Origin: Alteromonadaceae bacterium
GTDB lineage: Bacteria; Pseudomonadota; Gammaproteobacteria; Enterobacterales; Alteromonadaceae
Length of the DNA stretch: 64,000 bases
Direction of reading: 5' to 3'
Assembly: GCA_013373625.1 (NCBI GenBank)
Contig: JABXHM010000003.1
Span: forward strand, 124,001-188,000
The notes beneath the pieces were generated by a model. It saw only the letters and a program-made list of their open reading frames with translations. It did no database searches and was not told where the DNA came from. Shown one piece after another: positions 54,085 to 63,226 of the stretch. The stretch's first letter is position 1. Each line of letters opens with the position of its first letter. Both the position numbers and the translations under genes were made by a program.

Positions 54085-54108
54085 GGGCACACTTTTTACA
54101 GTGTGCCC
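54085..54108. terminator. terminator between DUF6435 and dipeptidase genes
   Basis: Eight-pair stem GGGCACAC / GTGTGCCC. On the minus strand it is followed by TTTTT, so it best serves the TonB-receptor/dipeptidase operon; the plus side has a weaker T tail. Confidence 0.8.
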
Positions 54109-54152
54109 GGCTTGCTGTTTTACGGAGAACAAGCAAAAAACGAATCAATGAG

Positions 54153-55385
54153 TCACTGTTTGAGCGACTCAGCGTAATCCTCGGCCTGTTGTAATAAGCG
54201 CAATACATTATTACCCCAAATATCGGCCAGATCTTGTTTGGTATAACCTTCGGCAAGTAAACGTTCAGTTACCAGCGGCAGCGCCGCTACATCCATCATA
54301 CGCTCAACGCCACCGCCACCATCCCAGTCAGCGCCTACACCGGTATGTTTAGGTCCGGCAACTTTAAGAATATGGAGAAAATGCGCCATATAATCTTCAA
54401 AGGTAGCCCGTACCGCCGGATGCTCCAGATCGATTTTCTTGCGCTGTGCCTTTAATGCAGCAACCTCAGCAGGTGTCATGCTGGCAATATTACCCATCTG
54501 CTGATAAAGCACCCCATAGGCTTTGCGACGTTCAGGATCACTGGGCAGTTCTTTAAGGTAAGAACCATAAGCATTTACATGGATGACACCGCCGCTGTCC
54601 ACCAGCTTTTTAAGTAGCGAGTCGTCAACATTACGGGGATGATCGTAAATCGTTTTGGTGCCAGAGTGCGATAAAATTACCGGTGTTTTCGACAATTCAA
54701 TCATATCTTCGAGCAGCGCATCATGCGCATGGGATCCATCCAGAATGATGCCCAGTTCATTGGCTTTTTTTACCAGCTGCTCACCCAGCGGGGAGAGCCC
54801 GTCATATTGCTGGCCATCCGGATCGGTAGAACTATCGCCAAACTGATTATTTTTAAAATGCACCGGCCCCACCATCCGTAACCCCATTTTATAAAAGGTT
54901 TCCAGCAGACTGAGATCTTCACCCAGTGGGTAGGCATTTTCCATGCTGATATAAACAATCTTCTTGCCTTGGGCGGCTATGGCTTTGGCGTCTTCCGGTT
55001 CAGTCGCTAAAGCGAAGGTTTCCGGGTGAGCCGCCACCATTTTATGAATTGCCATTACCCGCATTAAGGCCGTATCCCGGGCAGCAATGAAGCCTTCCGG
55101 GGTAACCGGCCCCTGGGGCGTGTAAATCACCCAAAAGCCACCATCCAATCCGCCCTCATTCATGCGCGGGACGTCAACCTGGGAAAAGTCATCGTCAAAG
55201 GTGTGGGCGTGCATAATGTCAAACCCCGGCTGCACTAACAGCGCTGGCGTATCCAGGTGGGTGTCCATCACCACCAGGGAATCATGAAACGTATCATCCG
55301 CTGTAGACGCCGAGACTGCGCTAACGGCACTGCAAGAAGCAGCCACCGCTAACGCACATAAGGTCGTTTTGATATGTTTTTTCAT
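54153..55385 (-). CDS. M19 membrane dipeptidase (renal dipeptidase family)
   Basis: 410 residues. Signal peptide 1-27 (LCALAVAASCSAVSAVSA). Zinc-site motifs of the amidohydrolase-type M19 family: VVMDTHLDTPALL (His-x-Asp), the bridging Glu in VYISMENAYPL, ILSHSGTKTI and GVGADWDGGGG. It would cleave dipeptides, possibly with D- or dehydro-residues, in the periplasm. Its ATG follows the stop of the TonB-receptor gene directly (TAAATG), so the two are coupled and the receptor probably imports the peptide substrate. Confidence 0.93.
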   Translation of the reverse strand: MKKHIKTTLCALAVAASCSAVSAVSASTADDTFHDSLVVMDTHLDTPALLVQPGFDIMHAHTFDDDFSQVDVPRMNEGGLDGGFWVIYTPQGPVTPEGFIAARDTALMRVMAIHKMVAAHPETFALATEPEDAKAIAAQGKKIVYISMENAYPLGEDLSLLETFYKMGLRMVGPVHFKNNQFGDSSTDPDGQQYDGLSPLGEQLVKKANELGIILDGSHAHDALLEDMIELSKTPVILSHSGTKTIYDHPRNVDDSLLKKLVDSGGVIHVNAYGSYLKELPSDPERRKAYGVLYQQMGNIASMTPAEVAALKAQRKKIDLEHPAVRATFEDYMAHFLHILKVAGPKHTGVGADWDGGGGVERMMDVAALPLVTERLLAEGYTKQDLADIWGNNVLRLLQQAEDYAESLKQ

Positions 55386-57728
55386 TTAGAAGTCTACCGT
55401 TAACGTGGCCTGGAATGTACGTGGACTCAGAGGCCGGCCAAATGACGAGCCGGTGAAGCCAAACGACATCACTTCTTTGTCGAACAAGTTGTCGATGTTA
55501 AAACGTAAACGCATATTTTCCGGCATTCCAAAATCGTTGGGACCACCAACATCGACATACGCCTGAGTCACTAAATAACTCTCAAGCTCATAGGTTTCGC
55601 TGAAGTCGGTATAGCGGGTACTGGTGTACTTGGCCGACAAGTTAGCCACCAGCCACTGTGTAGGTTCGTAGGTAACACCGCCGGTGAGCAACCATTCCGG
55701 ACTATCTGGCAATTGGCTGCCTGCCGGGTTACTGGCAAAGCCATCTACCAACTCGGCTTTTTTATACGATACATTCGCGTTAAAGTAGAGCTGACGGTCA
55801 AAGGCTTCAGGCTGGAATACACCGCTTAATTCGATACCGTAGGCCTTTGATGCCCCGGCATTCACATAAAAGGTTTCGGGTTGACCGGTTGCCGGATTAA
55901 TCACACTGCTGGCAATCAGGCGATTATCAAAGCGAGTGTAAAACAGCGCAATGGCGCCGTTATAATTTTCACGGTTGGTACGATAGCCGAACTCGTAGTT
56001 ATCGGCCTCTTCACCTTCTGGTGCTTCCGCAGCAAAACCTACCGCATTGTCGAAGATATCGTCGGTACCGGCGGGCAGAGCGAAGTTTTGCGCAAATGAT
56101 GCAAATAACTGATCGGTATCATTTAAACGATACACTGCACCAACCATAGGTAAGAAATTATCGGTATATTCGGCCTCAACATACTGCGGGCCATAGCCGG
56201 GCTGACCGTCTATTTCGTAGTCGGCATAATCACGGTAGCCGTCCAGCGAGTAATCAATCGACAGAGACTTAAAGCCAATTTCGAGCACCAGATCGTCGTC
56301 CATCATGCTGAAATTATCTTTTAAATACAGCTGCGTAGTATCGCGCACCGCAGTATAGTTACGACGATAGTAGGCTACTTCGTCGTATATTACGTCACCA
56401 TCAGCACTGCCGCCGGTTTTATTCAAACGTGCCTGGGTGCGATTGTAGGTGTCATCCTCAATCCAACCGCCAAAGGCAATTTTATGATTACCCATAAACC
56501 AGGTAAATCCACCCACTAAACCTTCTCGTTCACCACCCACCGTTGACAAACCATACTGTACGCCACGCGGATGTACGACATCGAGTCCTGCGGCAGCCTG
56601 ACGAGTATAAATATCTAACGTATTGGTATAGCTGTCAGGTGACACACCATAACCATCTTTGTCTTCATAGTATGCGGTCACGTCAAACTGGATATCTTCG
56701 GTGATATAGGTGCCAAAAGCTAATGAATAGAGTTTATCGTCGCGAATATTGATGCGATCTTCATAATAACTGGTACAATTTGAACCCGTGAATACCGGCG
56801 TAAAATCGCTATCATCAATGCTACCGTCGCCATTGAAGTCATAAACACCTTCTTGCGCGCCAATACACCCTTCAGGAATACTGTCCACATAACTGTAATA
56901 ATAGTCGTCAGCAAAGGTTGAGGCGGCTGCGGAGGGTGAATCATAATCAAAAAAGTCGTTGGCAACATAGGTTGCTCTGATATAGCTGTCACCAAATTCA
57001 TAAAGCGCTTTAGCCTCAATGTGTTCGCGGTCTATCGTACCCGGACCACGCCACAAATCTGAATCCGTTTTCGAGCGGCTCACATAGGCCCTGAAACCGT
57101 CAATATCTCCCGTTTCCAACTTAACGAAAGTACGTTGTAAATCAAAATCACCGACAGTGACGGCAACCATACCGCCCATTTCCTCAGACGGACGTATAGT
57201 GCTGTATTCAGCGATAGGGCCTAACGATGCATAGCTGGGTTCAGAAACATCTCCGGCACCAGGAGAGGCGATTACTGCGCCAAGGTTTTCGTTGTCAACA
57301 TAACGAAATATAGGGCTGCCGCCGAAGGCATCAGAACGCCCCATCGGCACGCCATCAAGCACAAACCCCATCTGGCTTAATTGAAACGCACGCACTTGTA
57401 CTGAGTTACCAAATTCATACAAACCCAGAGCACCGTCAGTTTGAACATTAAATCCGGGCAGGCTCTCGAGCATTTTCAATCCGGAAATGCCAGACGGGGC
57501 TGAGAGCAATTCATCACGGGTAACGGCCAGGGTGTTGGTGGCTTCGTCGGTACCAATAGCGATATCGGTTTGCGAAATTCGCCGGCCTATAACAACAATT
57601 TTTTCGTTGTTATCAGATGCAGTATCAGAAGAAGATTGCGCATGAACCTCTGAGGCAATGAGTAGCTGGCTCATAACACCTGCCAGTACAGATAAAGTGA
57701 AGGGTTTAGCTAAGCTTTTAGTAGTCAT
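55386..57728 (-). CDS. TonB-dependent receptor coupled to a dipeptidase
   Basis: 780 residues. Signal peptide to about 30 (LLIASEVHAQ), TonB-box-like EKIVVIGRR near 42-50, plug domain (about 60-190) with GLKMLESLPGFNVQTDGALG and QVRAFQLSQMGFVLDGVPMG, then a barrel ending in RTFQATLTVDF with terminal Phe. A Ca-binding-like DFNGDGSIDDSD stretch lies in an extracellular loop near residue 300. Substrate unknown; coupling with an M19 dipeptidase points to small peptides. Confidence 0.92.
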   Translation of the reverse strand: MTTKSLAKPFTLSVLAGVMSQLLIASEVHAQSSSDTASDNNEKIVVIGRRISQTDIAIGTDEATNTLAVTRDELLSAPSGISGLKMLESLPGFNVQTDGALGLYEFGNSVQVRAFQLSQMGFVLDGVPMGRSDAFGGSPIFRYVDNENLGAVIASPGAGDVSEPSYASLGPIAEYSTIRPSEEMGGMVAVTVGDFDLQRTFVKLETGDIDGFRAYVSRSKTDSDLWRGPGTIDREHIEAKALYEFGDSYIRATYVANDFFDYDSPSAAASTFADDYYYSYVDSIPEGCIGAQEGVYDFNGDGSIDDSDFTPVFTGSNCTSYYEDRINIRDDKLYSLAFGTYITEDIQFDVTAYYEDKDGYGVSPDSYTNTLDIYTRQAAAGLDVVHPRGVQYGLSTVGGEREGLVGGFTWFMGNHKIAFGGWIEDDTYNRTQARLNKTGGSADGDVIYDEVAYYRRNYTAVRDTTQLYLKDNFSMMDDDLVLEIGFKSLSIDYSLDGYRDYADYEIDGQPGYGPQYVEAEYTDNFLPMVGAVYRLNDTDQLFASFAQNFALPAGTDDIFDNAVGFAAEAPEGEEADNYEFGYRTNRENYNGAIALFYTRFDNRLIASSVINPATGQPETFYVNAGASKAYGIELSGVFQPEAFDRQLYFNANVSYKKAELVDGFASNPAGSQLPDSPEWLLTGGVTYEPTQWLVANLSAKYTSTRYTDFSETYELESYLVTQAYVDVGGPNDFGMPENMRLRFNIDNLFDKEVMSFGFTGSSFGRPLSPRTFQATLTVDF

Positions 57729-58097
57729 ATTGTGTGTGTTCTCAATCAGGTGAAGATTCCCTTGTGGATACCCCTGTTTTTATTCTGCGCATTTCCCTTT
57801 GCGGTTTGTTTCACACAACAACAATCAAGCGGCGTACCAAAACATTGAATTTAATGAAAAATGAAGACGAGTTGACCATCAGAAAAGATGATGCACATAT
57901 TTAATACCGTATACTTTATTACCATTACAATAATTTAACATGTTAACTGAGTGCGTTATTCCACTCTGCACAGTGAAGGGGAGCATAAAATAATCAATTG
58001 CACCAACATTAGCCAAAAGCATAAAAGATAGAAATCTTTATACTCAATCTGTATTTTTTCGTATAGTAAGAAGCGCAAACAGCAACGAGGAAAACAC
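57729..58097. other. divergent control region, no gene seen
   Basis: 369 bases between the TonB receptor and a divergent membrane-protein gene. AT-rich, with presumed promoters for both. I see no clear palindromic operator or RNA. Confidence 0.35.
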
Positions 58098-58529
58098 GTG
58101 ACAAACGCAACCAAAATGACCACCGGCATGAAGATATTCGCCTGGATAATGGTGCTTTGGAACGCCATTGGCGTGGCCGCATTTTTCAGTCAGGTAATGA
58201 TGACCCCGGAAACCATTGCTACGCTACCAGAAGAACAACAAGCGATATATCGCGACATCCCGGTTTGGTCCTACGCTGCATATGCCGTTGCGGTATTTGG
58301 CGGATTGCTCGGTTGCGTTATGTTAGCCTTGGGTAAAAAGCTGGCGTTTCCTCTGTTGGTAATGTCGTTGGCCGGTGTACTGGTGCAGCAGTATCATAAT
58401 TTTGTTGTGGTCGATGCAATTGGCATTATGGGCCCGGGCATTGTAATAATGCCAGCGATTGTTACCAGCATCGCTTTGTTTCTGGTACTGTTTAGTCAAC
58501 GCGGTGTTAAAGCCGGCTGGCTGCACTAG
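58098..58529 (+). CDS. four-helix inner-membrane protein of unknown function
   Basis: 143 residues from a GTG with GAGG 7 bases upstream. Four hydrophobic segments: FAWIMVLWNAIGVAAFFSQV, WSYAAYAVAVFGGLLGCVML, FPLLVMSLAGVLVQQY and GIVIMPAIVTSIALFLVLF, with a conserved-looking LPEEQQAIYRDIPVW loop. I recognise no characterised function. Followed after 62 bases by an aminotransferase gene on the same strand. Confidence 0.8.
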   Translation: MTNATKMTTGMKIFAWIMVLWNAIGVAAFFSQVMMTPETIATLPEEQQAIYRDIPVWSYAAYAVAVFGGLLGCVMLALGKKLAFPLLVMSLAGVLVQQYHNFVVVDAIGIMGPGIVIMPAIVTSIALFLVLFSQRGVKAGWLH

Positions 58530-58591
58530 TCCCCGAGCCAGCTTATCTTAGCTGTGCACGCTCGCAGCAGTTCTAAACAAACGAGTTTTTT

Positions 58592-59758
58592 ATGCAGTAT
58601 TCCCAACGGGCGCAATCTGTAGCGCCCTTTTACGCAATGGCCTTTGGCGAACAAGCGGCCAGCCTTGAAGCCCAGGGCAGATCGGTGATTCGGTTTAACA
58701 TTGGCGAGCCAGATTTTGGGGCTCCGCCTGCCGTACAGGCGGCTATGCAACAAGCCATTGCCACCAATGATTTACCTTATACTGGTGCACTTGGTACACC
58801 TCAGTTACGTGCAGCAATTGCTGATTTTTACCGAACTCAACATGGACTAACGATTAGCCCGGCTCGCGTCATTGTAACGGCAGGTGCCTCTGCGGCCTTA
58901 CTACTGGTATGCGCGGCACTGGTGGACAATGGCGACGAAGTCATGATGGGTGACCCCTCTTATCCGTGTAACCGCCAGTTTGTGACGACCTTTGGTGGTG
59001 ACATCAATTTAGTGCCAACCAATGCAGACAGTCATTTTCAACTGACCACTTCATTGATAAAACAACACTGGCAACCGCACACAAAAGCGTTGATGATTGC
59101 AACCCCCTCAAATCCAACCGGAACCGCGGTGAGTCTGAGTGAACTGGCCGCCATGTGCGAGTTTGCTAAAGCGCAAGGCGCATGGCGCATTATCGATGAG
59201 ATATACCTTAATTTAAGTGATGGTGAGCAAGGCGCGCCGCAAACGGCACTGGCCCACGACGATGACGCGATTATCATCAATAGCTTTTCAAAATATTTTG
59301 GCATGACAGGCTGGCGCCTCGGCTGGATGGTGGTGCCGCAAAGCATGGTCGAAGTGATCGAACGACTGGCACAAAACCTCTATATTTGTCCTTCGACACC
59401 CGCCCAGATTGCCGCTCTGGCCTGCTTTACCCCTGATTCACTGGCCATATGCGAGGCACGTAAAGCCTCATTATTAAAGCGTCGAAAACGGGTACTCGAC
59501 GGTCTGTATGATATCGGTCTGAAAGTGCCTGTTGCACCCAACGGCGCGTTTTATGTGTACATTGATATTAGTGATACAGGCTTAACTGCCATGACGTTTT
59601 GTCAGCGCTTGCTCGATGAGCAGGGCGTCGCGCTCACCCCGGGCAACGACTTTGGTGTTACAGATGCCGATAAGTATGTACGGTTATCTTATGCCACTGC
59701 TGAATCAGCTCTGACCGAAGGTCTTTCTCGTATTGGCATGTTTGTGAATACTTTATAG
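58592..59758 (+). CDS. class I/II pyridoxal-phosphate aminotransferase
   Basis: 388 residues, fold-type I. Substrate and cofactor motifs: FNIGEPDFGAPPAV, ATPSNPTGTAVS, IIDEIYLNLS and the PLP lysine in NSFSKYFGMTGWRLGW; Arg near the C-terminus in YVRLSYA binds the carboxylate. Closest in style to aspartate/aromatic or alanine aminotransferases of the AspC/AlaA-like group. Substrate not decidable. Confidence 0.92.
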   Translation: MQYSQRAQSVAPFYAMAFGEQAASLEAQGRSVIRFNIGEPDFGAPPAVQAAMQQAIATNDLPYTGALGTPQLRAAIADFYRTQHGLTISPARVIVTAGASAALLLVCAALVDNGDEVMMGDPSYPCNRQFVTTFGGDINLVPTNADSHFQLTTSLIKQHWQPHTKALMIATPSNPTGTAVSLSELAAMCEFAKAQGAWRIIDEIYLNLSDGEQGAPQTALAHDDDAIIINSFSKYFGMTGWRLGWMVVPQSMVEVIERLAQNLYICPSTPAQIAALACFTPDSLAICEARKASLLKRRKRVLDGLYDIGLKVPVAPNGAFYVYIDISDTGLTAMTFCQRLLDEQGVALTPGNDFGVTDADKYVRLSYATAESALTEGLSRIGMFVNTL

Positions 59759-59867
59759 CCCCCTCACAAGCATCAGCAAGCTATTGATATTCGCTGTAGA
59801 AAAGCGTTAACTATTCATCGGTTAATATCACAATATAATAATAACTCACCAGGAACTCCAATCACCT

Positions 59868-61736
59868 ATGAAACGACTATTTTTATTAAGTGCCATATCG
59901 CTAGCTATGGCTGGCTGTTCAGAAGCTCCACCACCCAGCGCCACAACTCAGGTGCCGGTAACGCAAGCGGCGGCAGTGGTATCCGAGACTGAGCGATTAA
60001 ACGCCTGGTTTGAAGAGAAATACGAAGAACAGCTGCAGTTTTCACCACTGTCACTTACCCGCCAGGGCCGCAAAGACTTGTATGATCAAATCGATGATAT
60101 GTCTGAGCAGGCTCAGGCCGAGCAACTTGCCTGGCGCGCGGCATCAGTCAGGGAACTGAAAGAAACGTTCGATTACGACAAGTTGGATGAAAATGCCAAA
60201 ATCTCTTATGACCTTTGGATATTTCAGTACGAACAAGCAAAACAACAAGCTGAGTTTTTACGCCGCAATTATGTATTAACGCAGATGAGCGGTATGCAGT
60301 CTATGTTACCGACGCTTATCATGAACTACCACAAAGTATCTGAACCAGCCGATGTCGATGCATACGTATCGCGACTAAAAGGCATCGGTCGCGCAATTGA
60401 GCAATTGACTGACCGGGTTGCGATTAATGCAGACGAGGGCGTTAAAGCACCTTACTTCGCTTATGAAGGTGTTATCAAGCAAAGTAAGGCGGTGATATCC
60501 GGCTATCCCTTTGACCCGGACAGTGATACTGACGCGTCGTTACTTGCTGATATTAAAAGCAAAATAGCGAGCCTGGTTGAGGCTGGTAAGTTGAGCAAAG
60601 ATGAGGCAAAAGCGCTTATTCAGGAGGCAGAGACCGCATTGCTGGAAAACGTCATGCCAGCCTATGGCAAGCTTATCACCTGGTTTGAAAACGATCTGCC
60701 TAATATCAGCACCGAAGCACAAGGCGCCGGGGCATTGCCGCAAGGAGAGGCGTACTACAATGCCATGTTAGCGTATCGCACTACGACCGACCTTACTGCT
60801 GATGAGATCCACCAAATTGGCTTAGCTGAAGTCGACCGTATTCTCGGTGAAATGAAAAAAATCAAAGAACAGGAAGGCTTTGACGGGTCATTGCAGGAAT
60901 TCTTTGCTTACATCAAATCAGATACCTCCGATGAGCGTTTCTATTACCCTAATACCGACGAAGGTCGACAGGCGTATCTTGATGATGCCACCGCTTACCT
61001 GGATAACATAGAAAGTAAACTGCCAGAGTTTTTTGGTATTTTACCTAAAGCCAAACTGGTGGTGAAGCGCGTAGAGTCATATCGTGAGCAAGCCGGCGCA
61101 CCACAACATTATTTTCCAGGCTCACCAGATGGCAGCACGCCCGGGGTGTATTATGCGCATCTTCTGGACATGACCAGCATGCCCAAAAACGAAATGGAAG
61201 CCATTGCTTATCACGAGGGCAACCCCGGCCATCATATGCAGATATCCATTGCGCAAGAGCTTGAAGGCGTACCCAAGTTTCGTACCCAGTCATTCTTTAA
61301 CAGCTACGTAGAGGGCTGGGCACTTTATGCCGAGTCTGTTGCCAAAGAAATGGGCGGATATCAGGATCCCATGTCTGATTTTGGCCGTCTGGTTTCTGAA
61401 ATGTGGCGCGCGATTCGTTTGGTTGTCGATACCGGTATTCATGCCAAAGGTTGGTCAGAAGAGCAGGCACAGCAGTTCTTTAAGGATAACTCACCTATTT
61501 CAGATGGTGCGATTAAAGCCGAAGTTCAGCGCTACTTTGTGTGGCCAGGACAAGCAACGTCCTACAAGATTGGCATGCTGAAAATTCAACAACTGCGCGC
61601 CAAAGCAGAACAACAACTGGGTGATAAGTTTGATATCCAGGCGTTTCATGACGTGGTTCTGGGCAGTGGCGCAGTGCCGCTAACCATACTGGAACGTATG
61701 GTCGATAACTGGATTGCTGAACGCAAAGCGTCATAA
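59868..61736 (+). CDS. DUF885 lipoprotein, putative metallopeptidase
   Basis: 622 residues. Lipoprotein signal with lipobox MAGC at Cys17, so anchored in the envelope. The body is helical DUF885; the zinc-type motif is HEGNPGHH in AIAYHEGNPGHHMQIS near residue 450, followed by ENGW-like VEGWALYAESVAKEMG. Family members are predicted HExxH-like peptidases with few characterised. It has its own upstream gap and a strong terminator, so likely monocistronic. Confidence 0.92.
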   Translation: MKRLFLLSAISLAMAGCSEAPPPSATTQVPVTQAAAVVSETERLNAWFEEKYEEQLQFSPLSLTRQGRKDLYDQIDDMSEQAQAEQLAWRAASVRELKETFDYDKLDENAKISYDLWIFQYEQAKQQAEFLRRNYVLTQMSGMQSMLPTLIMNYHKVSEPADVDAYVSRLKGIGRAIEQLTDRVAINADEGVKAPYFAYEGVIKQSKAVISGYPFDPDSDTDASLLADIKSKIASLVEAGKLSKDEAKALIQEAETALLENVMPAYGKLITWFENDLPNISTEAQGAGALPQGEAYYNAMLAYRTTTDLTADEIHQIGLAEVDRILGEMKKIKEQEGFDGSLQEFFAYIKSDTSDERFYYPNTDEGRQAYLDDATAYLDNIESKLPEFFGILPKAKLVVKRVESYREQAGAPQHYFPGSPDGSTPGVYYAHLLDMTSMPKNEMEAIAYHEGNPGHHMQISIAQELEGVPKFRTQSFFNSYVEGWALYAESVAKEMGGYQDPMSDFGRLVSEMWRAIRLVVDTGIHAKGWSEEQAQQFFKDNSPISDGAIKAEVQRYFVWPGQATSYKIGMLKIQQLRAKAEQQLGDKFDIQAFHDVVLGSGAVPLTILERMVDNWIAERKAS

Positions 61737-61762
61737 ACGCATTAGCTCGACCTGTAAAAACC

Positions 61763-61791
61763 ATAAAGCCGATGAATTTCATCGGCTTTAT
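61763..61791. terminator. bidirectional terminator after the DUF885 gene
   Basis: Near-perfect inverted repeat ATAAAGCCGATGAA / TTCATCGGCTTTAT. It serves the DUF885 gene and possibly the convergent outer-membrane protein gene. Confidence 0.85.
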
Positions 61792-61858
61792 GTTATCTGC
61801 ACGTAGGTTTGGAATGTCTCGGCTAGCGTCGATGGTGTATTCCAAACACGTCAGCGTT

Positions 61859-63166
61859 TTAAAACTTTAATTGAAAACCGGTATAACCATAAAGCGTATC
61901 ATCCGGGTAATCCCCCTGCTCTAACGCTTCACCTTTGAATAAGTACGCTCCGCCAAATTCCAAACGGAATTTAGGCAGCAACTGATGACGCCAGCGAAAT
62001 TCGATCTGGTTACCGATATCATCGGCGCTGCCAACCGGTGTCTTGTGATAACTAAAATTCAAATAACGCACTAACAAATTATCTTTCTTGCTGAATTTAC
62101 TTACCATTTTAAGCCCCAGCGACACTAAGTTGCGACGAGGCAGAGTTCTGTAAACCTCGGTAGGACCAAAATCGAAACGGCGAACACCATACAGACCGTC
62201 AAAATTGCGGTTGGTACCGTCGCTGCTGTCATTATCGCCGCTAATAATATCTGCCACCGCCTGCAGCGAGGTATTGTCGGTTATCATCTGTCCGATAGCG
62301 CCATGAAATAACCAGGCGCGTTGATCGATTTCTGTGGTGTCACTGGGCGACGACGTTTGATGGCGCGTGCCGGACTGCAAAATTACTTCCGCATCGGCGC
62401 GCCAGTCACTGGTATTCGGTAACGTATAATGGGCACTTACCGTTAAAAACTGTCGGTTGGCGGTATTCAGATCAGGACCGTCATCTTCATCTAACCAATA
62501 GCTTTGTAACTGCCAGGTTTTGTTCTGAGAGTAAGCATAAAAACCATATAACTGACGCTCTGAGTAAGACTTATCCAATGCCCGCTCATTACTATCAATG
62601 CTCGCAGCATCACCGGGTAAGCGGGTAACGGGGCGCAGATAGACCGCTCTTACATTCCAGTCCTGCCACTGCCAATCACTGACTACACCGTCGAACGTAT
62701 TCAGCGCATTGCGAAAGTAGGCGCTGGCAATCAAACGGCGACTGCCGTGATCAAGCAAAAAACGCCCAACACTGGTTTTTTTCATGCTTAAATCGCTATT
62801 GGTGTTTGCTTCGCCTAACCATGAAACATGCAGTTGAACAGGTTCCAGCGTGTTCACCTGTGAACGCCCCAACGTAGGATCGTCATTATCTAAATATACT
62901 CTTGAGTCACCAAGCTCTCCAACCAGTTCAAAACGCGACCAGGTCATTACGCCCTTCACTTGTAACTTTGAAGAAAGCCGCTGGTTATGTTGATGAAAGC
63001 GTTCGTCAGTGGTCGGGAAAAACGGATTAGTTAAGTTCTCATAGCGCAAATTCCACTGTCCCGACACATCAAATTTTGGAGATTCAGCCAAAGCTGGCAA
63101 CGACAGCCCCAGTATGATTGCTCCCATACTGAGTTGTTTGGTAATTTTTGGGTAAAGTGATCTCAT
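61859..63166 (-). CDS. alginate-export-family outer-membrane porin
   Basis: 435 residues. Signal peptide SMGAIILGLSLPALA (about 13-27), then a barrel with GQWNLRYENLTNPFF, QHNQRLSSKLQVKGVMTW, RRLIASAYFRNALNTFDGVV and the ending YGYTGFQLKF with terminal Phe. The layout fits the alginate export (AlgE-like, PF13372) family. Without alginate genes nearby it is more likely a general or sugar-specific porin. Confidence 0.82.
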   Translation of the reverse strand: MRSLYPKITKQLSMGAIILGLSLPALAESPKFDVSGQWNLRYENLTNPFFPTTDERFHQHNQRLSSKLQVKGVMTWSRFELVGELGDSRVYLDNDDPTLGRSQVNTLEPVQLHVSWLGEANTNSDLSMKKTSVGRFLLDHGSRRLIASAYFRNALNTFDGVVSDWQWQDWNVRAVYLRPVTRLPGDAASIDSNERALDKSYSERQLYGFYAYSQNKTWQLQSYWLDEDDGPDLNTANRQFLTVSAHYTLPNTSDWRADAEVILQSGTRHQTSSPSDTTEIDQRAWLFHGAIGQMITDNTSLQAVADIISGDNDSSDGTNRNFDGLYGVRRFDFGPTEVYRTLPRRNLVSLGLKMVSKFSKKDNLLVRYLNFSYHKTPVGSADDIGNQIEFRWRHQLLPKFRLEFGGAYLFKGEALEQGDYPDDTLYGYTGFQLKF

Positions 63167-63226
63167 GCGGTGTCTCCCGTTACTTCACTTTGGGTTTTTT
63201 TATAGGTTTAAGGTCTGACTTTGCTG

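Noticed and set aside
53909-54256. 115-codon minus-strand ORF across the DUF6435/dipeptidase junction
   Set aside because: It is antisense to the conserved 56-residue DUF6435 protein and the end of the dipeptidase gene, spans their terminator, and its product resembles no family.
57956-58168. 70-codon minus-strand ORF before the four-helix membrane protein gene
   Set aside because: It overlaps the start of the better supported plus-strand gene and lacks a ribosome-binding site or family resemblance.
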